64,000 bases of DNA, from assembly GCF_003568845.1 (NCBI RefSeq), contig NZ_CP030126.1, forward strand, positions 2,897,501 to 2,961,500, in the 5' to 3' direction. Positions within the stretch are counted from its first letter, which is position 1. Each line of letters opens with the position of its first letter. Source of the stretch: Indioceanicola profundi (GTDB lineage: Bacteria; Pseudomonadota; Alphaproteobacteria; Azospirillales; Azospirillaceae). Below the pieces are notes generated by a model. That model ran no database searches. It saw only the letters and a program-made list of their open reading frames with translations, and had not been told where the DNA came from. This document shows positions 1-7,641 of this stretch, in pieces. A program made the translations under genes and the position numbers.

Positions 1-227
1 GTCACCACGGTGCCCGCGGCCGGGGCAGCGTCGAAGCGGACGCTGCCCCCTGCCGCCTGTCCGATCCCGGCCACGGTGAAGCCGGTGGGCTGGGGGGCGG
101 CGTCCAGGAAGATCTGCAGATCGCCGGCCTCGAACACCGGAAAGGAGAAGCCGAACACGGCCCCCTGCCCGTCCGCCACATACTGCACGCGCGGGCTCAC
201 CGCCGGCAGCGCTGCTTGCTCGGTCAT
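1..227 (-). CDS. Phage tail fibre, N-terminal part (cut by window edge)
   Basis: This gene starts at an ATG at 227 and runs leftward out of the window, so only the first 75 residues are visible. They begin MTEQAALPAVSPRVQYVADG and continue with a phenylalanine-rich, beta-type stretch around FGFSFPVF. That pattern resembles the N-terminal virion-attachment domain of T7-like tail fibres. It is the last visible gene of the structural module, after the internal-virion-like gene, which is where a tail fibre sits in the T7 order. The receptor-binding part cannot be judged. The family call is by pattern and position only. Confidence 0.6.
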   Translation of the reverse strand, partial: MTEQAALPAVSPRVQYVADGQGAVFGFSFPVFEAGDLQIFLDAAPQPTGFTVAGIGQAAGGSVRFDAAPAAGTVV

Positions 228-289
228 CTCGGGTCTCGTCTTTGTTGGATTGAAAGCTATGTGCGGGGGAGAGAGGGCTGCGTACCCCC

Positions 290-829
290 TCACCCCACCC
301 CGCGCGCCAGCCGCTCCAGCCGCTGCCTCTCCTGAAGCCGGGTCAGCTCCAGCAGGTTGCGCCGCTGCGCGGCCGTGGCGTCCGTATCCAGCGCCCGCAG
401 CCGCAGCCCTTCCAGCCGCTCCTCCGCCGCCCGCTCCTCCTCGGACTCGCGGACCAGACCCAGCAGGATGGCCTCGCCGGAGCCGTCGGCGCTGGAGATG
501 CCCTGGGAGCCGAGTTGGGCGCGGGTGCGGGATACGCTGCGGCGCAAGGCGCTCCGGCGTTTGCGCTCCGCCTCCTGCGCCTCCGCCCGGATCAGGGCGG
601 CGCGCTCCCGCCGTTCCGCGGCGGACAGCTCCTCCTCCAGCCTCTGGGCCTCGCGCAGCTCGGCCAGCCGGCTGGCCTGCGTCTCGTCCAGCAGCCGCAG
701 TTCCTCTTCCTCCGCCCGGCGCCGGCGGCGCGCATCGCCGCCGGTGGCCTCGTCCAGGGCGGAGGCGGTGCCACGCACCTGGTTGACGGCGCCCAGGGCC
801 GCCAGCGCCGGCGTGCTTATCCCAGCCAT
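290..829 (-). CDS. Internal-virion-like phage protein, 179 aa
   Basis: The protein is highly charged, with long Arg/Glu/Ala-rich helices over residues 25-100, probably coiled coil. It carries a conserved-looking GISSADGSGEAILLGL stretch near residues 110-125, followed by another acidic-basic helix. Small helical proteins with a G-S-rich hinge like this are found after tail tubular protein B in T7-like phages, at the position of T7 gp14. The ATG at 829 overlaps the TGA of the tail tubular B gene (ATGA), indicating translational coupling. No enzymatic motif is visible. The internal-virion role is inferred from position and composition. Confidence 0.6.
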   Translation of the reverse strand: MAGISTPALAALGAVNQVRGTASALDEATGGDARRRRRAEEEELRLLDETQASRLAELREAQRLEEELSAAERRERAALIRAEAQEAERKRRSALRRSVSRTRAQLGSQGISSADGSGEAILLGLVRESEEERAAEERLEGLRLRALDTDATAAQRRNLLELTRLQERQRLERLARGVG

Positions 830-2727
830 CAGTCATTCACCTTCAGTTCGAGTGTCGCGGAGAGGAGCGTGAAGGGCAGCGGCCGATCATCCGCGATCCG
901 CCACAGCGGCCGGGCCGCATCATGCGCCCAGCCCAGGCAGGAAAGCCGCCGGTCCCCCGTGAAAGGCGGGGCGGGCTCGCCGTGCAGCGCCGGCCCCGCC
1001 GCCCGGCGCAACGGCACCTCCACCGGACCGCGCCCGAGATCGACGCGCAGCACCGGCGTCCCCTCCAGGCGCAAGGTCACGGCCACCGGCCGCATCCGCC
1101 GCCCCATCCCCTCCGCAGCCAGCAAATTGACGGGCAGCGGTGCGATCTCATGGGCGAAGCGGAGCCCGGCCTGCACGGAAGCCGCCGGCTGGTCCAGCAT
1201 CAGGGTTCCGGCGGCGATGCCCTGGTCCGGCAGCACGACGCCATCCGCCAGCACGCCCACCTCACGGCCCTTGAGATGCTCCAGCCCCCGCCAGCGGCGC
1301 GTCGGCGTCGGGCTGCTGCCGGCCAGCGCGCTGTCCAGCCGGAACGCCTCGTCCCAGGCCTCCACGCACACCGTGCCCCGCCGCTCCACCAGCCAGTAGA
1401 CCGTGCCGCCCGCCAAGGCGACGGAGAGGATGCGGCCATCCGTGTCCAGCACCGTCCAGGCCGCGACCTGCTCCGCCCGGTGGAGCGTCAAGGCCCCCAC
1501 CGTGCCGTCGCCCATCACCACCAGCAGCAGGCGGCGGCTGCGGTCGAAATCCATATCCACCGGATCGCTCAGGATATGGCGCGCGGCCACGGCCAGATCG
1601 TTGGCCTGGTATCCCCGCTCCAGCTCCGTATAGGCGAATTCGCGCACAGTCCCGTCGCAGGTGGCGAACAGGGTGGCCCCGTCCACCTCCCGCACCGGCA
1701 CCTGCCGGGTCATGGCGCAGCCGGTGCGGGTCTGCCGGTCCAGCCGGATGCCGCCGGGCGTCAACGGCTCCCCCGTCACCGCCCATTCGGCCCCGGTGGT
1801 GAAGACCTGCAGGTGCCGGCCGGAGAAGACGCTGCGGATCGGGTTCACCTCGTCCGACAGGATGGCGAACTCGATGGCGGCGTCATCCTCCCCCTCGCCC
1901 AGATCGAAATTGAACAGGTCGCCGGATCTGGACAGCCAGAGCCGGTTCGGCAGGTCGCGGCTGCCGCCGATCACCAGCCGGTCCTGGTGGAAGCCGCAAC
2001 TCACCGGCCAGCCGCGCAGATCGCTGAAGGCCGGCTCCTCCCAGTCCGCTGTCGCCGCGGTGCCCGGCAGCTCCTCCAGCACATCCGCCTCCGCCAGCAC
2101 CGGGGAGCGCACCGCCACGATGCGGAGCTGCTTGCGGTGGATGCGGAAGGGCTGCCCGTCATGGGCGCGGCTGAAGATGGGGGCGGAGGCCGTCAACCGC
2201 ACCCGCCCCATGGCGGCGGAGGGGGCGACGGTCGCCTCCGGCGCGCCGAAGCGGTGGAAGGGCATGCGGCTCAGCCCCTCCTCCACCCGCCATTCCCAGG
2301 GCTCCAGCCGGAATCGCCCCTCCGCCCCCTCCCGCACCAGCCGCTTCGGCGGCACCTCGGGATGGACCAGCAGCAGCACATCCGCCGACTGCGCCCAGCT
2401 CAGCCGCTCAAGCTGCTCGAAGGTTTAGGGTGTGGCGATCTCCGCCAGCGGCGCATCCTCGAAGAACACCTGCACCCAGCGGTCGGTGAAGACCAGCAGG
2501 TAGCTCTGGCGCGTGCTGAAGGTGAAGGCCACAAGCCGGCCCGGCCCGCGGGCGGTGGCGACATAGGCCATGCCCGGCCGCCGCCGCACCCCGCCGGTGG
2601 GCTGGATCAGCACGTTGCGCAGCCTGCCCGCCCCGGTCTCGTACGCCGCGAGGTCGCCGCGGGCCAGCAAGGCGGGGGAGAGTTCGCCGCCGGTGAAGCC
2701 GGTCTTGACGGATCGCACCCTGGTCAT
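829..2727 (-). pseudogene. Tail tubular protein B-like gene interrupted by an in-frame TAA
   Basis: The reading frame opens at ATG 2727 (MTRVRSVKTGFTGGELSP), overlapping the upstream TGA as ATGA, and stops at a TAA at 2425-2427 after 100 codons. The same frame then continues with no further stop to 829. The residues after the TAA (TFEQLERLSWAQSADVLLLV) directly continue the fold of the T7 gp12-like family, which forms the tail nozzle. In that family the interrupted position is usually a tyrosine, one base away from TAA. Both flanks stay in phase, so this is a substitution and not an indel. A C-terminal piece from an internal start is conceivable but would lack the N-terminus. The family call is firm; loss of function is inferred. 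Confidence 0.8.
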
Positions 2728-3296
2728 GATCGCCTCGCCTCGATCAGGGTGAAATCCTCGAATCCGGGCTGGCTGTCCTGCTGGGCGTCGATCAGCCGGG
2801 CGCGCCGGAACTCCGCATCCGCCAGCCGCCACAGCGTCTCCGCCCGCGAGCTGTTCTCCGTCAGCGGCACGCAGAACTCCGCCGCCAGCCGGGCGATCAG
2901 CGCCTGGTCGAAGAAGGGCGGAAACGCCTCCTCCGCCGGGCGGAAGATGTAGGTCAGCACCACATCCCCCGCATCCGCCAGCAGCGCCCCGCCCTGGATG
3001 CGGTAATAGAGCCCCCGCCCCCGGCCGCCCGTCCCGGCGGACAGGGCCCGCAGGAAGTCCGGCGGCAGGCGGAAACCGGCCGTGAAATCGGCCACCGGCG
3101 GCTCCTCCAGCCGCGCCAGCCGGGCCTGCCCGGTGGCGAAGCTCCAGCCATGGGCGGACAGCAGCGCGTCGCGCGTGGGCTCATACAGCCCCGCCGCCAC
3201 CTCCGCCTCCGCCGTTCCATCGGCGAAGCCCTGGATGGGCACCGCCCCGATCTTCAAGAGCGCACGGGCGCACAACCCGATGCCGGTCAGGGCCAT
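2724..3296 (-). CDS. Phage tail tubular protein A-like (head-tail adaptor), 190 aa
   Basis: The protein begins MALTGIGLCARALLKIGAVP and contains the alanine-rich helices and the LYEPTRDALLSAHGWSFA stretch typical of the T7 gp11 tail tubular A family. These proteins form the ring joining portal to nozzle. The length of 190 residues is close to T7 gp11 (196). It directly precedes tail tubular B with a 4-base ATGA overlap, as in T7. The start at 3296 has a GGAGA-type ribosome site just upstream on the minus strand. The frame is intact. The assignment rests on sequence pattern and strong gene-order support. Confidence 0.8.
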   Translation of the reverse strand: MALTGIGLCARALLKIGAVPIQGFADGTAEAEVAAGLYEPTRDALLSAHGWSFATGQARLARLEEPPVADFTAGFRLPPDFLRALSAGTGGRGRGLYYRIQGGALLADAGDVVLTYIFRPAEEAFPPFFDQALIARLAAEFCVPLTENSSRAETLWRLADAEFRRARLIDAQQDSQPGFEDFTLIEARRS

Positions 3297-3387
3297 GGGA
3301 GTCTCCGGTGATTGGGATGTTGGTGGAATGCCTGCGAAGGCGGCGCAAACCCTCGCTCTAGCTGCCTTTGGCGTCTGCCTTCGGCAA

Positions 3388-3533
3388 CGACAGGCTCAGG
3401 GTGAGGGTTTGCTGATCGCCTGTGTCCGATGACAAGCAAATGCGCCGCCCCCTGGCCCTTCGACAGGCTCAGGGCGAGGATTTGCTTTTCGACTGCGCCT
3501 GACGACAAGGATATGCGCCGCCACCACGACGGT
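3388..3533. repeat. Two direct 73-bp repeats with CGACAGGCTCAGG cores
   Basis: Two adjacent units of 73 bp start at 3388 and 3461, each beginning CGACAGGCTCAGGG and each containing a match around GACAAG..ATGCGCCGCC near its end. They fill the gap between the small capsid-linked gene and tail tubular A. The core is related to a CTTCGACAGGCTCAGG-type interspersed repeat common in alphaproteobacterial genomes. No reading frame with family features crosses them. Confidence 0.7.
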
Positions 3534-3554
3534 GAGGCGAGTTCCAGCCCCGAG

Positions 3555-3601
3555 CCAACCACCCCTCACCCTGAGCTTGTCGATGGGCGAGGGGTGGTTG
3601 G
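3555..3601. repeat. Hairpin with 13-bp perfect stem holding a third CTCAGG-type core
   Basis: Arms at 3555-3567 (CCAACCACCCCTC) and 3589-3601 (GAGGGGTGGTTGG) are exact reverse complements, with a 21-nt loop. The loop carries an inverted copy of the CCCTGAGCTTGTCGA core found in the neighbouring 73-bp repeats. It lies just after the stop of the 89-residue phage gene on the minus strand, so it could slow or end transcription, but no T-tract follows. Confidence 0.6.
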
Positions 3602-3614
3602 CGGGCTCTCGACA

Positions 3615-3884
3615 TCAATCCGTATCCGCCGCACCCACCTGGGTCAGGTCGGACAGGTCGACGATGCCGGCGCTGTTGCTGGCCACCAGGAAGATGCCGG
3701 CGGTCTGGGCGGCGTCGGTGTTGGTGTTCGCCATCAACATGTCGCCGATGCGCAGCATGTGGCCGGCCGCGTTGAAATAGCCCGTCCGCCGCACATCGGT
3801 GTGGGCGTCGGGCGTCGTGTAGTGCCAGAGCGTGAAGCCGTTGGCATAGGCAAGCACGCTCAGATCCTTCGGCATGAAGGCCAT
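3615..3884 (-). CDS. Small capsid-linked phage protein, 89 aa
   Basis: The start ATG at 3884 is chosen because a GGAGA ribosome site precedes it and the protein then begins MAFMPKDLSVLAYANGFTLW, a pattern seen in short proteins encoded next to capsid genes of T7-like prophages. The middle has MLRIGDMLMANTNTD and the end LSDLTQVGAADTD, giving a mostly beta small domain. A longer frame to 3971 reads through the palindromic element upstream and is unlikely. Possible roles are capsid decoration or stabilisation, inferred from position only. Confidence 0.65.
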   Translation of the reverse strand: MAFMPKDLSVLAYANGFTLWHYTTPDAHTDVRRTGYFNAAGHMLRIGDMLMANTNTDAAQTAGIFLVASNSAGIVDLSDLTQVGAADTD

Positions 3885-3926
3885 GGGGGAAGTCTCCGGA
3901 TATCTGATTGGACGGATGCGCAGGAC

Positions 3927-4025
3927 CGTAGGCGGGATCGAGCCCCTGGCGATGATCCGACACGGCGGCAACGGGTTCGCACCACCGCATCGGATCGCTG
4001 CCTTCCGGGCCCGATCCGCCTGACG
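3927..4025. repeat. Paired-palindrome CGTAGG element, copy 1 (99 bp)
   Basis: The element starts CGTAGGCGGGATCG and ends CGATCCGCCTGACG, with internal GATCCGACAC and ATCGGATC blocks. It fills the gap between the capsid stop (4029) and the next phage gene (3884). It is clearly related to the copy at 5281-5377, sharing the order CGTAGG..GGATC..GATCCGACAC..ATCGGATC..CGATCCGCC. It resembles a REP/BIME-like repeat. Confidence 0.7.
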
Positions 4026-4028
4026 CCG

Positions 4029-4844
4029 CTACTCCAGGCAGCGCAGGGTCACGACGCCGGCGCCGTCGATCAGCACCGCCCCCTGGCTCATCATGTTGTT
4101 CACGAAGTGGGACGCCCGGTCGCCGTGCCAGGTCACGTCCGTCTGCACGTCGGCCCCGCTGGCATGGCCCACGGCGGTCTTGTGGTACCAATGACACTTG
4201 CGCACCCCGCCCTCCGCCTTCAGGCCGGAGTGGGGCATCCAGAGCGTGCCCAGCCAGCGCTTGGCCTGGGTGCCGCGCCAGGGCAGCTCGTCCGGGCCGA
4301 CATAGTCCGCATCCGCGAACTCCGCGATGCCGAGAAGCTGGGACCACTGCTTCCAGCCCACCACGGCGTAGCGCTGCCCGTCATCGGGCACGTCGGCCTC
4401 GCCCAGCGCCTCGAAGGCGGCCAGCACCTTCTCCTTGGTCAGCCCGTCATCGGCATCGCCGGCATAGTTGGCGGAGGCGTCCAGCGCGTCGATGATCAGC
4501 TCATCCGTCTTGCGGCCCAGCGCATAGGCGCCGGCATTGGCGATCACGGAGCGCTCGTCGATGTTGGTCTTCAGCTCATCCATCTTGTCGAGCCAGTCGC
4601 CGGCGTAATAGTCGGCCAGCAGGCACTCGACGGACTCGTGGGCGATGTTCATCACCGGGATTTCGCCATGGCGCGACTTGGTGCTGGCGGAGCCCTTGCC
4701 GACCTTCTGGAAAACGGTGCTGGCGCCCTGGACATTGTTCTTGGAACGCACGGTGGACCGCAGCTTCGATCCCATGCGCTGATAGGCCTCGTGAACTTCG
4801 CGCTCAAATTGTTTTACAAAGGCCAGATCGATGGACGTGGACAT
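4029..4844 (-). CDS. Phage major capsid protein, 271 aa
   Basis: The start ATG at 4844 is supported by an AGGAAAT ribosome site and by the protein beginning MSTSIDLAFVKQFEREVHEA. An upstream extension of the frame is Arg/Pro-rich and lies in structured non-coding DNA. Residues further in (LRSTVRSKNNVQGASTVFQK, then GEIPVMNIAHESVECLL) match the layout of the podovirus-type capsid family, and the C-terminus VLIDGAGVVTLRCLE is typical of the closing beta strand. It should form the icosahedral head together with the scaffold at 8148. It is unusual in being separated from the scaffold gene by about 3.3 kb. The frame is intact. Confidence 0.8.
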   Translation of the reverse strand: MSTSIDLAFVKQFEREVHEAYQRMGSKLRSTVRSKNNVQGASTVFQKVGKGSASTKSRHGEIPVMNIAHESVECLLADYYAGDWLDKMDELKTNIDERSVIANAGAYALGRKTDELIIDALDASANYAGDADDGLTKEKVLAAFEALGEADVPDDGQRYAVVGWKQWSQLLGIAEFADADYVGPDELPWRGTQAKRWLGTLWMPHSGLKAEGGVRKCHWYHKTAVGHASGADVQTDVTWHGDRASHFVNNMMSQGAVLIDGAGVVTLRCLE

Positions 4845-5123
4845 CCGATAAGATTTCCTTCCTGACTGGAAAGGGCCGCGGGGCGGCCCCGGATTGGGGT
4901 GTCCGCGCCGACGCGATGGGTTCTCACGCCCCCTGGCCGGGGGGCATGGCCGCATGCTGGTGCGCGTGGATGCGTGCTGCCCTCCCCGACGCTGCCCGTT
5001 CCGGGGAAAAGGGCCGGTGGCCGGGCCGAACCGGTTGTCCGGCCACCGAAGTCGAGGGGAGGAGACAGCTACGGAAAGGGCGCTTCCGGGCCGGGCCTCT
5101 GAAGGCGGGCTCCGGAAACGCAC

Positions 5124-5197
5124 AACGCCCGGCAGCGGGCCGGGTCCGCGGCGGGGTCGAACCCCGCACCGCCGGACCCGGACACACTCCGGGCGTT
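5124..5197. other. Nested perfect hairpin upstream of the capsid gene
   Basis: Outer arms AACGCCCGG (5124-5132) and CCGGGCGTT (5189-5197) enclose a second stem GGGTCCG/CGGACCC and a third GCGGGGT-type stem with a TCGA loop. The structure lies in the 538-bp gap between capsid (4844) and GST (5383), downstream of a possible minus-strand promoter, so it would sit in the capsid leader RNA. It has no T-tract on either strand and so is not a standard terminator. Confidence 0.6.
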
Positions 5198-5208
5198 GAC
5201 GAAGCCAG

Positions 5209-5236
5209 ATGTAAGATAAAAATCCTATTCAGTCAA
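5209..5236 (-). promoter_or_regulatory. Possible sigma-70 promoter for the capsid-tail genes
   Basis: On the minus strand TTGACT (5231-5236) and TTACAT (5209-5214) are 16 bases apart. They sit in an AT-rich patch that stands out from the GC-rich surroundings. The -35 is strong and the -10 weak. It would restore transcription of capsid and tail genes that are cut off from the upstream phage genes by the inserted cargo. Confidence 0.35.
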
Positions 5237-5280
5237 GCGGAAAAATGCGCCTGCCCCGCAGCGCTCGGAAGGCGCCCGTC

Positions 5281-5377
5281 CGTAGGTCGGATCAAGCGCA
5301 GCGCCGATCCGACACAGCGGTGCAGAACGGTGCCGCTACATCGGATCATCGCCCCTCCAGGACGCGATCCGCCTAGG
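5281..5377. repeat. Paired-palindrome CGTAGG element, copy 2 (97 bp)
   Basis: The element starts CGTAGGTCGGATC and ends GCGATCCGCCTAGG, with GCCGATCCGACAC and ATCGGATC blocks inside. It abuts the stop of the GST gene at 5383. It has the same order of blocks as the copy at 3927-4025, and the two bracket the capsid gene. Confidence 0.7.
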
Positions 5378-5382
5378 CCTCC

Positions 5383-6117
5383 TCACGCCGCCTGCGCCTG
5401 CGCCACCTGCGGGAACCAGTGCGCCATTCCCCAGCGATGATAGGCCACCAGGTTCGGGTGCCTTGCCGCTTCCGCCCGCAACGGCGTGACGAAGCTGGAA
5501 CTCAGCAGATTGGCGACCGTGGCCCAGGCGGTGCAGTCCGCCGTGCCGGGCCGGTCGCCGAACAGCCACGGGCTGTCGCCCAGCAACTCGGACAAAGCGG
5601 CGATGTCCGCGGCGGCCAGCGCCGCCACCTCCTCCGCCCTGTGCCGGTCATAGCCGTGCCCGTGCAGCTTGGCCCGCACGCCGTCCCGCACCTGGCCGGA
5701 CACCGCTGTGCGCACCGGCTCCGGGATGTCATCGAAATAGAGGTCCTTCAGCACGGAGAAGCCGGCCTCCTCCATCCAGCGGAAGCGCAGGATGGCGTAA
5801 TAGATCCGCTCCTCGCAAAGGGCGGCCACGGCCCGCCCCATGGCACGCTGCCGCGGGCTCAGCCACTCGTCCGGGTCCACGCCGAACAGTCGTTCCAGGT
5901 GCGGAATGATCAGCCCGGTGTCGCCCATCACCGTGCCGTCCGGCAGGGTGATCCAGGGCGCCTGCCCCTTGGGTGCGGCATCCAGATCGCCGATCTCCTC
6001 CACCCGGTAGGGCAGGCCGGCCAGCTTCAGCCAGCATTCCAGCTTCAGGCAGAAGCTGCTGAGATTCACATCGCCCGGCGTGTCGGCGAATTTGTGCAGG
6101 ATGATGGGGGCGGTCAT
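5383..6117 (-). CDS. Glutathione S-transferase family protein (Fax/metaxin-like), 244 aa
   Basis: The start ATG at 6117 follows a GGAGAT ribosome site. The N-terminal thioredoxin-like half begins MTAPIILHKFADTPGDVNLS and has the SFCLKLECWLKLAGLPY helix and the APWITLPDGTVMGDTGLII stretch with the cis-proline region and D-S/T substrate-binding pair. The C-terminal half (about 100-240) is helical and contains LFGDRPGTADCTAWATVANL, the hallmark of the Fax/metaxin-like GST branch. These are cytosolic proteins that conjugate or bind glutathione; the substrate is unknown. It is divergent from a YafY regulator across a 71-bp gap holding a perfect palindrome, so that regulator probably controls it. 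It is part of the non-phage cargo between scaffold and capsid. Confidence 0.85.
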   Translation of the reverse strand: MTAPIILHKFADTPGDVNLSSFCLKLECWLKLAGLPYRVEEIGDLDAAPKGQAPWITLPDGTVMGDTGLIIPHLERLFGVDPDEWLSPRQRAMGRAVAALCEERIYYAILRFRWMEEAGFSVLKDLYFDDIPEPVRTAVSGQVRDGVRAKLHGHGYDRHRAEEVAALAAADIAALSELLGDSPWLFGDRPGTADCTAWATVANLLSSSFVTPLRAEAARHPNLVAYHRWGMAHWFPQVAQAQAA

Positions 6118-6169
6118 GGCGGCATCTCCTCCCAAGCGGTTGCGGATACCCCCTTGTGCCCCATCGCTC

Positions 6170-6187
6170 CTGACAGCATCCTGTCAG
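6170..6187. promoter_or_regulatory. Palindromic operator CTGACAG-N4-CTGTCAG
   Basis: A perfect 7-4-7 inverted repeat ends one base before the ATG of the YafY-type regulator and lies upstream of the divergent GST gene. Its position suits autoregulation by YafY and control of the GST. Binding is inferred. Confidence 0.55.
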
Positions 6188-6188
6188 C

Positions 6189-6983
6189 ATGCGCCGCGCC
6201 GACCGCCTGTTCCAGATCATCCAGATCCTCCGCCGCGACCGCTTCCGGCCGGTGACCGCCCAGGCCCTGGCGGCGGAGCTGGAGGTGACGGTGCGCACCG
6301 TCTACCGCGACATGGCCGACCTCCAGGCCAGGCGCGTCCCCATCAGGGGGGAGGCCGGGGTGGGCTATGTGCTGGAACCGGGCTTCGACCTGCCGGCCCT
6401 GATGTTCTCGGAGGATGAGATCGAGGCGCTGGTGCTGGGCGCCCGCATCGTGGAGACCTGGGCCGATCCGGCCCTCGGCCGCGCCGCCGGCGACCTGCTG
6501 GCGAAGATCGAGGCGGTGGTTCCGGCCCCGCTCCAGGCCCGCATCCGCAGCCTAGGCCTTTCCGCCCCGCCCGGCCGCCCGCCGCCGGAACCGGGGCTGG
6601 ACATGGCCACGCTGCGCCAATGGGTGCGGGAGCAGCGCAAGCTCCGGATCGCCTACCGGGACGAGGCCGGCCGCCCGTCCGAGCGCATCCTCTGGCCCCA
6701 GGCCCTGGCCTTCTTCCCGCCGGTCTGGCTTCTGGTCGGCTGGTGCGAACTCCGCCAGGACTTCCGCAGCTTCCGCATCGACCGCGTCGACCGCGCCGAC
6801 TTCCTGGAGGACCGCTACCCGCTGACGCCGGGGAGGCGGCTGGTGGATTTCATCCGGCGGATGCGGGAGGAGGGAAATCGACGAGAGAGGCCAAGCGACG
6901 ATCCCCAGCGAATTGGGTCAGAGGAAACTCCAGTCCGAGTCGAGGAAATTCGCGGGTCGCCTGAACGCCGGTCGGGCGTATGA
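6189..6983 (+). CDS. YafY-family HTH/WYL transcriptional regulator
   Basis: Residues 1-60 form a winged helix of the HTH_11 type (MRRADRLFQIIQILRRDRF, then VTVRTVYRDMADLQARRVPI). A central linker follows, and a WYL-type ligand-sensing domain spans roughly 140-225, with RIAYRDEAGRPSERILWPQA and FFPPVWLLVGWCELRQDFRSF. Family members end near residue 225-230. Here the frame runs another 35-40 codons into sequence that is antisense to the 3' end of the RES toxin gene, a 134-bp tail-to-tail overlap. The native end was therefore probably replaced when the toxin-antitoxin module arrived. It likely regulates the divergent GST. The effector ligand is unknown. Confidence 0.85.
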   Translation: MRRADRLFQIIQILRRDRFRPVTAQALAAELEVTVRTVYRDMADLQARRVPIRGEAGVGYVLEPGFDLPALMFSEDEIEALVLGARIVETWADPALGRAAGDLLAKIEAVVPAPLQARIRSLGLSAPPGRPPPEPGLDMATLRQWVREQRKLRIAYRDEAGRPSERILWPQALAFFPPVWLLVGWCELRQDFRSFRIDRVDRADFLEDRYPLTPGRRLVDFIRRMREEGNRRERPSDDPQRIGSEETPVRVEEIRGSPERRSGV

Positions 6984-7641
6984 AAAGTTTCCAGCTCTCC
7001 GTCTGTCTGGGGTCACTGGCCCTGCCCGCTTCAGGAAAAGCCGCCGGGGTCAGAAGCGCAAGATTGGCGCCGCCCCCCGGATCACGCACAGACTTGAAGC
7101 GGATGATCTCGATACCAGCGGCACGGGCTACATCGGCAAAGGCCTGACAGGCTGTATAGTCGGACAGGTCCGTCCACTTCGGCTGATCGGAAGAAAATGG
7201 CGCCTGCTGTAGGTCGACCATGCGTGAGGTTTCACATTCAACCGAAAATGCCGTGAACTCGACCGGGTTGGCTGGAAGCTCCGTATTCGGGGACTCCGCG
7301 AAGAACAGAAGCCGGTAGAACGCCATTTCGGCTATGGCAGTTTCTACCGCCTCCGCCGCGTAAAACACCCCTTCCTTCTGATCGGCTCTTCGGAACCGTG
7401 ACCCGGGCCTACTTGGCCGATACCGAAAGGGCGTAGCACGCAGGAAGTGAAGGGCTCTGCAGTTGGTGGGAAGCGGAGGTTTCACCTCATCGATCAATTC
7501 TTCGAGCAGGCTCTGCTCCTCAAGGCTGTCTGTAATGCGGCTCGTGGACGCCCGATGCTGGGCTTCCACCACCCGCCAGACACTACCCTTGTAGGTGCTG
7601 GCGTTAGACCGTACCGCGTCTGGAGTCCAAGTAGTCGGCAA
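6850..7641 (-). CDS. RES-domain toxin (NAD-targeting family), 263 aa
   Basis: The three residues that name the family are visible in order: Arg in GSVWRVVEAQ near residue 22, Glu in GVFYAAEAVETAIAEMAFYR near 95-110, and Ser in FKSVRDPGGGANLALL near 185-195. RES toxins characterised so far degrade or phosphorolyse NAD+ and stop growth until neutralised by an Xre/MbcA-type antitoxin. The antitoxin is encoded directly upstream with a 38-bp overlap, the usual order in this family. Base composition of this pair is visibly lower in GC than all neighbours, consistent with recent transfer. The 3' end overlaps the YafY gene tail to tail. Confidence 0.88.
   Translation of the reverse strand: MPTTWTPDAVRSNASTYKGSVWRVVEAQHRASTSRITDSLEEQSLLEELIDEVKPPLPTNCRALHFLRATPFRYRPSRPGSRFRRADQKEGVFYAAEAVETAIAEMAFYRLLFFAESPNTELPANPVEFTAFSVECETSRMVDLQQAPFSSDQPKWTDLSDYTACQAFADVARAAGIEIIRFKSVRDPGGGANLALLTPAAFPEAGRASDPRQTESWKLFIRPTGVQATREFPRLGLEFPLTQFAGDRRLASLVDFPPPASAG

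Noticed and set aside
922-2952. Long plus-strand open frame opposite the tail genes
   Set aside because: Composition is Arg/Pro/His-rich with no motifs. It is a GC-rich shadow of the minus-strand phage genes.
5140-5190. tRNA-like T-arm (GCGGGGTTCGACCCCGC on the minus strand)
   Set aside because: No anticodon or D arm can be drawn around it and the acceptor ends do not pair as in a tRNA. It is part of the nested hairpin.
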